Assembly: GCA_905235755.1 (NCBI GenBank)
Contig: CAJONA010000052.1
Coordinates: 1 to 7,528, forward strand
From: an uncultured Clostridia bacterium
GTDB taxonomy: Bacteria; Bacillota; Clostridia; Oscillospirales; CAG-272
Reading direction: 5' to 3'
DNA length: 7,528 nt
Part shown: positions 6,278 to 7,528 of the stretch, piece by piece
Numbering within the stretch: the first letter of the stretch is position 1
Layout of the letters: the number at the start of each line of letters is the position of its first letter
Notes under the pieces: generated by a model
Database searches by the model: none
Told to the model about the DNA's origin: nothing
Seen by the model: only the letters and a program-made list of their open reading frames with translations
Position numbers and translations under genes: made by a program

Positions 6278-7093
6278 TTAGCAATATTCTATTCCGAGCT
6301 CGGTGAGAAGTTTCGTCAGCGCTTTGTACGCGATGCCGAAAAGCTCTTCTCCCGAAAAGCCTCTCATTCTTCCCGCCTGCGCGAGATGCGGCTCGAGCGT
6401 GACGAACATTCCGTCGTGATAGCGCAGGAAATCGAGCACCTCTCTCATCTGCCCGTCGCCCTCTCCCGCGGGAACGATGTCGCCGCCGGAGATCGAATCC
6501 TTTATGTGTACGTATTCGATATATTTATGTACGCGTTTGAGGCTTTCAAACGGGTGCTCGCCCGCGATGACGAAGTTCGACGGATCGATGACCGCACGGA
6601 AATTTGCGTCGTTCATACTGTCGAGAATATCCTTGCAGCGCACGCTCTTCTGACCGTATATGCCCGCTTCGTTTTCGTGGCAAATCACGATGCCGTTCCG
6701 TTTTGCTATGCCGAGCATTATTTCAAGCCGTTTTATCACTTTTTCGCGGCATTCGTCAAGCGTCTTATCGCCGATAAAGAAAGAAAAGATGCGTATGTAT
6801 TTTGTGCCGAAAAATTTCGCCATCTCGATCGCCCGGTAAAACTTTTTCAGATACGTCTCAAACTCGCAGTCGATATCGACCTTGCCTATCGGCGAGCCTA
6901 TGGACGAGACGGATATCCCGTTTTCGTCGAATATCTTTTTTACCTCGGCGGCTTCGTCGTCGGTGAGCTCGAGAACGTTTTTGTCCCAAACCGAGCGCAG
7001 CTCGACGTATTTTATACCGAGTCCCTTCATAACGCTCGCCTGAACGGCGACATCCGGCGATATTTCATCTGCAAAACAACTTATCCTGAACAT
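6278..7093 (-). CDS. Sugar phosphate isomerase/epimerase-type TIM barrel (AP endonuclease 2 superfamily)
   Basis: A 271-residue TIM-barrel protein of the xylose isomerase-like/AP endonuclease family 2 superfamily, which includes hexulose epimerases, inosose dehydratase and keto-sugar-processing enzymes. Recognisable elements are the start MFRISCFADEISPD, a strand-4 acidic cluster HENE (139-142), IDPSNF with D170, YVHIKD with H196, GEGDG (210-214), and TLEPH with E234. Together they supply the typical divalent-metal ligands (Glu, Asp, His, Glu). Length is normal for the family. It is the first gene of the operon. ATG 7093-7091 has AAAGG about 10 nt upstream. In other bacteria this family is often paired with Gfo/Idh oxidoreductases, for example in keto-sugar and C-glycoside breakdown, and the same pair is adjacent here. 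The specific reaction is not determined. Confidence 0.88.
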   Translation of the reverse strand: MFRISCFADEISPDVAVQASVMKGLGIKYVELRSVWDKNVLELTDDEAAEVKKIFDENGISVSSIGSPIGKVDIDCEFETYLKKFYRAIEMAKFFGTKYIRIFSFFIGDKTLDECREKVIKRLEIMLGIAKRNGIVICHENEAGIYGQKSVRCKDILDSMNDANFRAVIDPSNFVIAGEHPFESLKRVHKYIEYVHIKDSISGGDIVPAGEGDGQMREVLDFLRYHDGMFVTLEPHLAQAGRMRGFSGEELFGIAYKALTKLLTELGIEYC

Positions 7094-7120
7094 AAAAAAT
7101 CATCCTTTCGCAAGAGCATG

Positions 7121-7139
7121 CGACCGCGTTTTGCGGCCG
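7121..7139 (-). promoter_or_regulatory. Hairpin in the untranslated leader of the operon
   Basis: On the minus strand, arms CGGCCGC and GCGGTCG (7139-7133 and 7127-7121) can pair except for one mismatch around a 5-nt loop. It would lie in the roughly 80-nt leader mRNA, about 27 nt before the first start codon. It is GC-rich within otherwise AT-rich DNA. There is no following U tract, so it is not a terminator. It may stabilise the mRNA or affect initiation; its role is unproven. Confidence 0.4.
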
Positions 7140-7150
7140 AATAATATTTC

Positions 7151-7185
7151 GTATAATACTATGATATACTTCGTTATGATTATAC
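7151..7185. promoter_or_regulatory. Inverted repeat overlapping the operon -10 box, candidate operator
   Basis: GTATAAT (7151-7157) and ATTATAC (7179-7185) are perfect inverted repeats separated by 21 nt, with further pairing inside at 7160-7161 and 7175-7176. One arm is the -10 box itself and the other lies just after the predicted transcription start, a layout that suits a repressor. The region is AT-rich, so chance symmetry is a real alternative. Confidence 0.3.
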
Positions 7186-7206
7186 ACTATATTTGAGATT
7201 TGTCAA
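7179..7206 (-). promoter_or_regulatory. Housekeeping-type promoter of the six-gene operon
   Basis: On the minus strand, TTGACA (7206-7201) and TATAAT (7184-7179) both match the consensus exactly and are 16 bp apart. Transcription would begin near 7172, giving a leader of about 80 nt before the ATG at 7093. No other convincing promoter was noticed in the short gaps downstream, so this probably drives all six genes. With such a strong core, control probably depends on a repressor or on the leader (inference). Confidence 0.8.
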
Positions 7207-7228
7207 GTGATGAAAATCAAAAAACATA

Positions 7229-7257
7229 TTGACATAAAGAAAATAAAACTGTAAAAT
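7229..7257 (+). promoter_or_regulatory. Upstream of two tandem promoters for ohrR
   Basis: TTGACA (7229-7234), a 17-bp spacer and TAAAAT (7252-7257) make a good housekeeping-type promoter reading toward ohrR. Its start would be near 7264, about 64 nt before the ATG. It is back to back with the operon promoter, the two -35 boxes being 22 bp apart across an A-rich stretch. Confidence 0.6.
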
Positions 7258-7280
7258 CAGCGAAAAATTCACGAAAACCG

Positions 7281-7309
7281 TTGACAAATTACATCGCGTG
7301 CGATATGAT
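7281..7309 (+). promoter_or_regulatory. Proximal promoter of ohrR with a very short leader
   Basis: TTGACA (7281-7286), 17-bp spacer and TATGAT (7304-7309) form a near-consensus promoter. Transcription would start around 7316, leaving only about 12 nt before the ATG at 7328. The Shine-Dalgarno GAGGTGA (7316-7322) would thus sit at the very 5' end of the mRNA. Confidence 0.8.
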
Positions 7310-7310
7310 T
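7287..7310. promoter_or_regulatory. Palindrome within the ohrR promoter, probable autoregulatory operator
   Basis: ATCGC-GT-GCGAT (7293-7304) is a perfect inverted repeat lying in the spacer and touching the -10 box. The symmetry extends outward to 7287-7310 (AAT at one end, ATT at the other) with two mismatches, for 10 of 12 possible pairs including the central GT excluded. A dimeric MarR-type repressor bound here would block RNA polymerase, and OhrR proteins commonly repress their own promoter. Binding is inferred. Confidence 0.55.
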
Positions 7311-7327
7311 TTATCGAGGTGATCAAA

Positions 7328-7528
7328 ATGGACGATAAATATGAGGCGCTAAGGCTGAAAAATCAGCTTTGTTTTCCGCTTTACGCCGTTTCTAATATGA
7401 TAACGCGAAAATACGTGCCGCTTCTCGATGATCTGGACTTGACGTACACGCAGTACATCGTCATGATGGTGCTGTGGGAGGAGGAGGACGTAAATGAAAA
7501 ATTTCTGTGCGAGGCGCTTTGTCTCAGA
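7328..7528 (+). CDS. ohrR: OhrR, MarR-family organic peroxide-sensing repressor (5' part)
   Basis: The first 67 codons of a MarR-family regulator; the window ends before the recognition helix is complete. The N-terminus LRLKNQLCFPLYAVSNMI and the segment LDLTYTQYIVMMVLWEEE match the OhrR subgroup. OhrR represses a peroxide-detoxifying Ohr protein until a reactive cysteine is oxidised by organic hydroperoxide. Cys15 is present at the same residue number as in the Bacillus subtilis protein, as are the tyrosines Tyr29 and Tyr40 that contact it. ATG 7328 follows GAGGTGA at 5-nt spacing. Two promoters and a probable operator lie upstream. It is divergent from the GRE operon. Its target ohr gene would be expected just downstream, outside the window. 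A single sensing cysteine in this part suggests the one-cysteine type, though later cysteines such as Cys60 and Cys65 exist. Confidence 0.88.
   Translation, partial: MDDKYEALRLKNQLCFPLYAVSNMITRKYVPLLDDLDLTYTQYIVMMVLWEEEDVNEKFLCEALCLR

Noticed and set aside
6230..7144. 304-codon open frame on the + strand
   Set aside because: It is antisense to the TIM-barrel gene, whose metal-ligand motifs are clear. The predicted product is an unstructured mixture without family features.
7094..7327. Riboswitch in the operon leader
   Set aside because: The leader is only about 80 nt and shows one short imperfect hairpin, with no terminator alternative and no recognisable aptamer core.

Overview
The window looks like chromosomal DNA from an anaerobic, Gram-positive-type bacterium, most likely a member of the Clostridia (inference). 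Three things point that way: purine-rich Shine-Dalgarno sequences before nearly every gene, near-consensus housekeeping promoters, and a Bacillus-type OhrR regulator. A glycyl radical enzyme with its activase implies an oxygen-free lifestyle. Base composition is moderate, with AT-rich regulatory DNA. No rRNA, tRNA, CRISPR array, insertion sequence or prophage gene was seen.

Layout: positions 1-180 (+ strand) hold a short remnant of carB that breaks off in mid-gene. It runs into the C-terminal tail of an unrelated, unrecognised gene. A perfect 20-bp-stem hairpin at 178-219 ends transcription from both sides. From 7093 down to 217, six genes lie on the minus strand with gaps of 10 to 19 nt and one 4-nt overlap, so they very probably form one operon. 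In transcription order they are: a sugar phosphate isomerase/epimerase-type TIM barrel, a Gfo/Idh/MocA oxidoreductase, a glycyl radical enzyme activase (TTG start), a glycyl radical enzyme (GRE), a cupin protein, and a type I mannose-6-phosphate isomerase-like protein. A TTGACA-16-TATAAT promoter at 7206-7179 drives them. The AT-rich spacer at 7094-7327 also carries two tandem promoters facing right, toward ohrR, which is cut by the window end at 7528.

How the genes may work together: the Gfo/Idh, TIM-barrel, cupin and ManA families typically oxidise, epimerise or isomerise sugars and sugar phosphates. Having them in one operon with a GRE and its activase suggests an anaerobic pathway that prepares a sugar-like substrate, cleaves or rearranges it by radical chemistry, and passes the product to central metabolism. 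The GRE has the catalytic cysteine and the C-terminal radical glycine. After the cysteine it has Ser-Trp, where dehydratase-type GREs have x-Glu, so its reaction cannot be read from known subclasses. This operon is the best candidate for an undescribed system here. Its substrate is unknown, and no transporter, kinase or microcompartment gene is present in the window.
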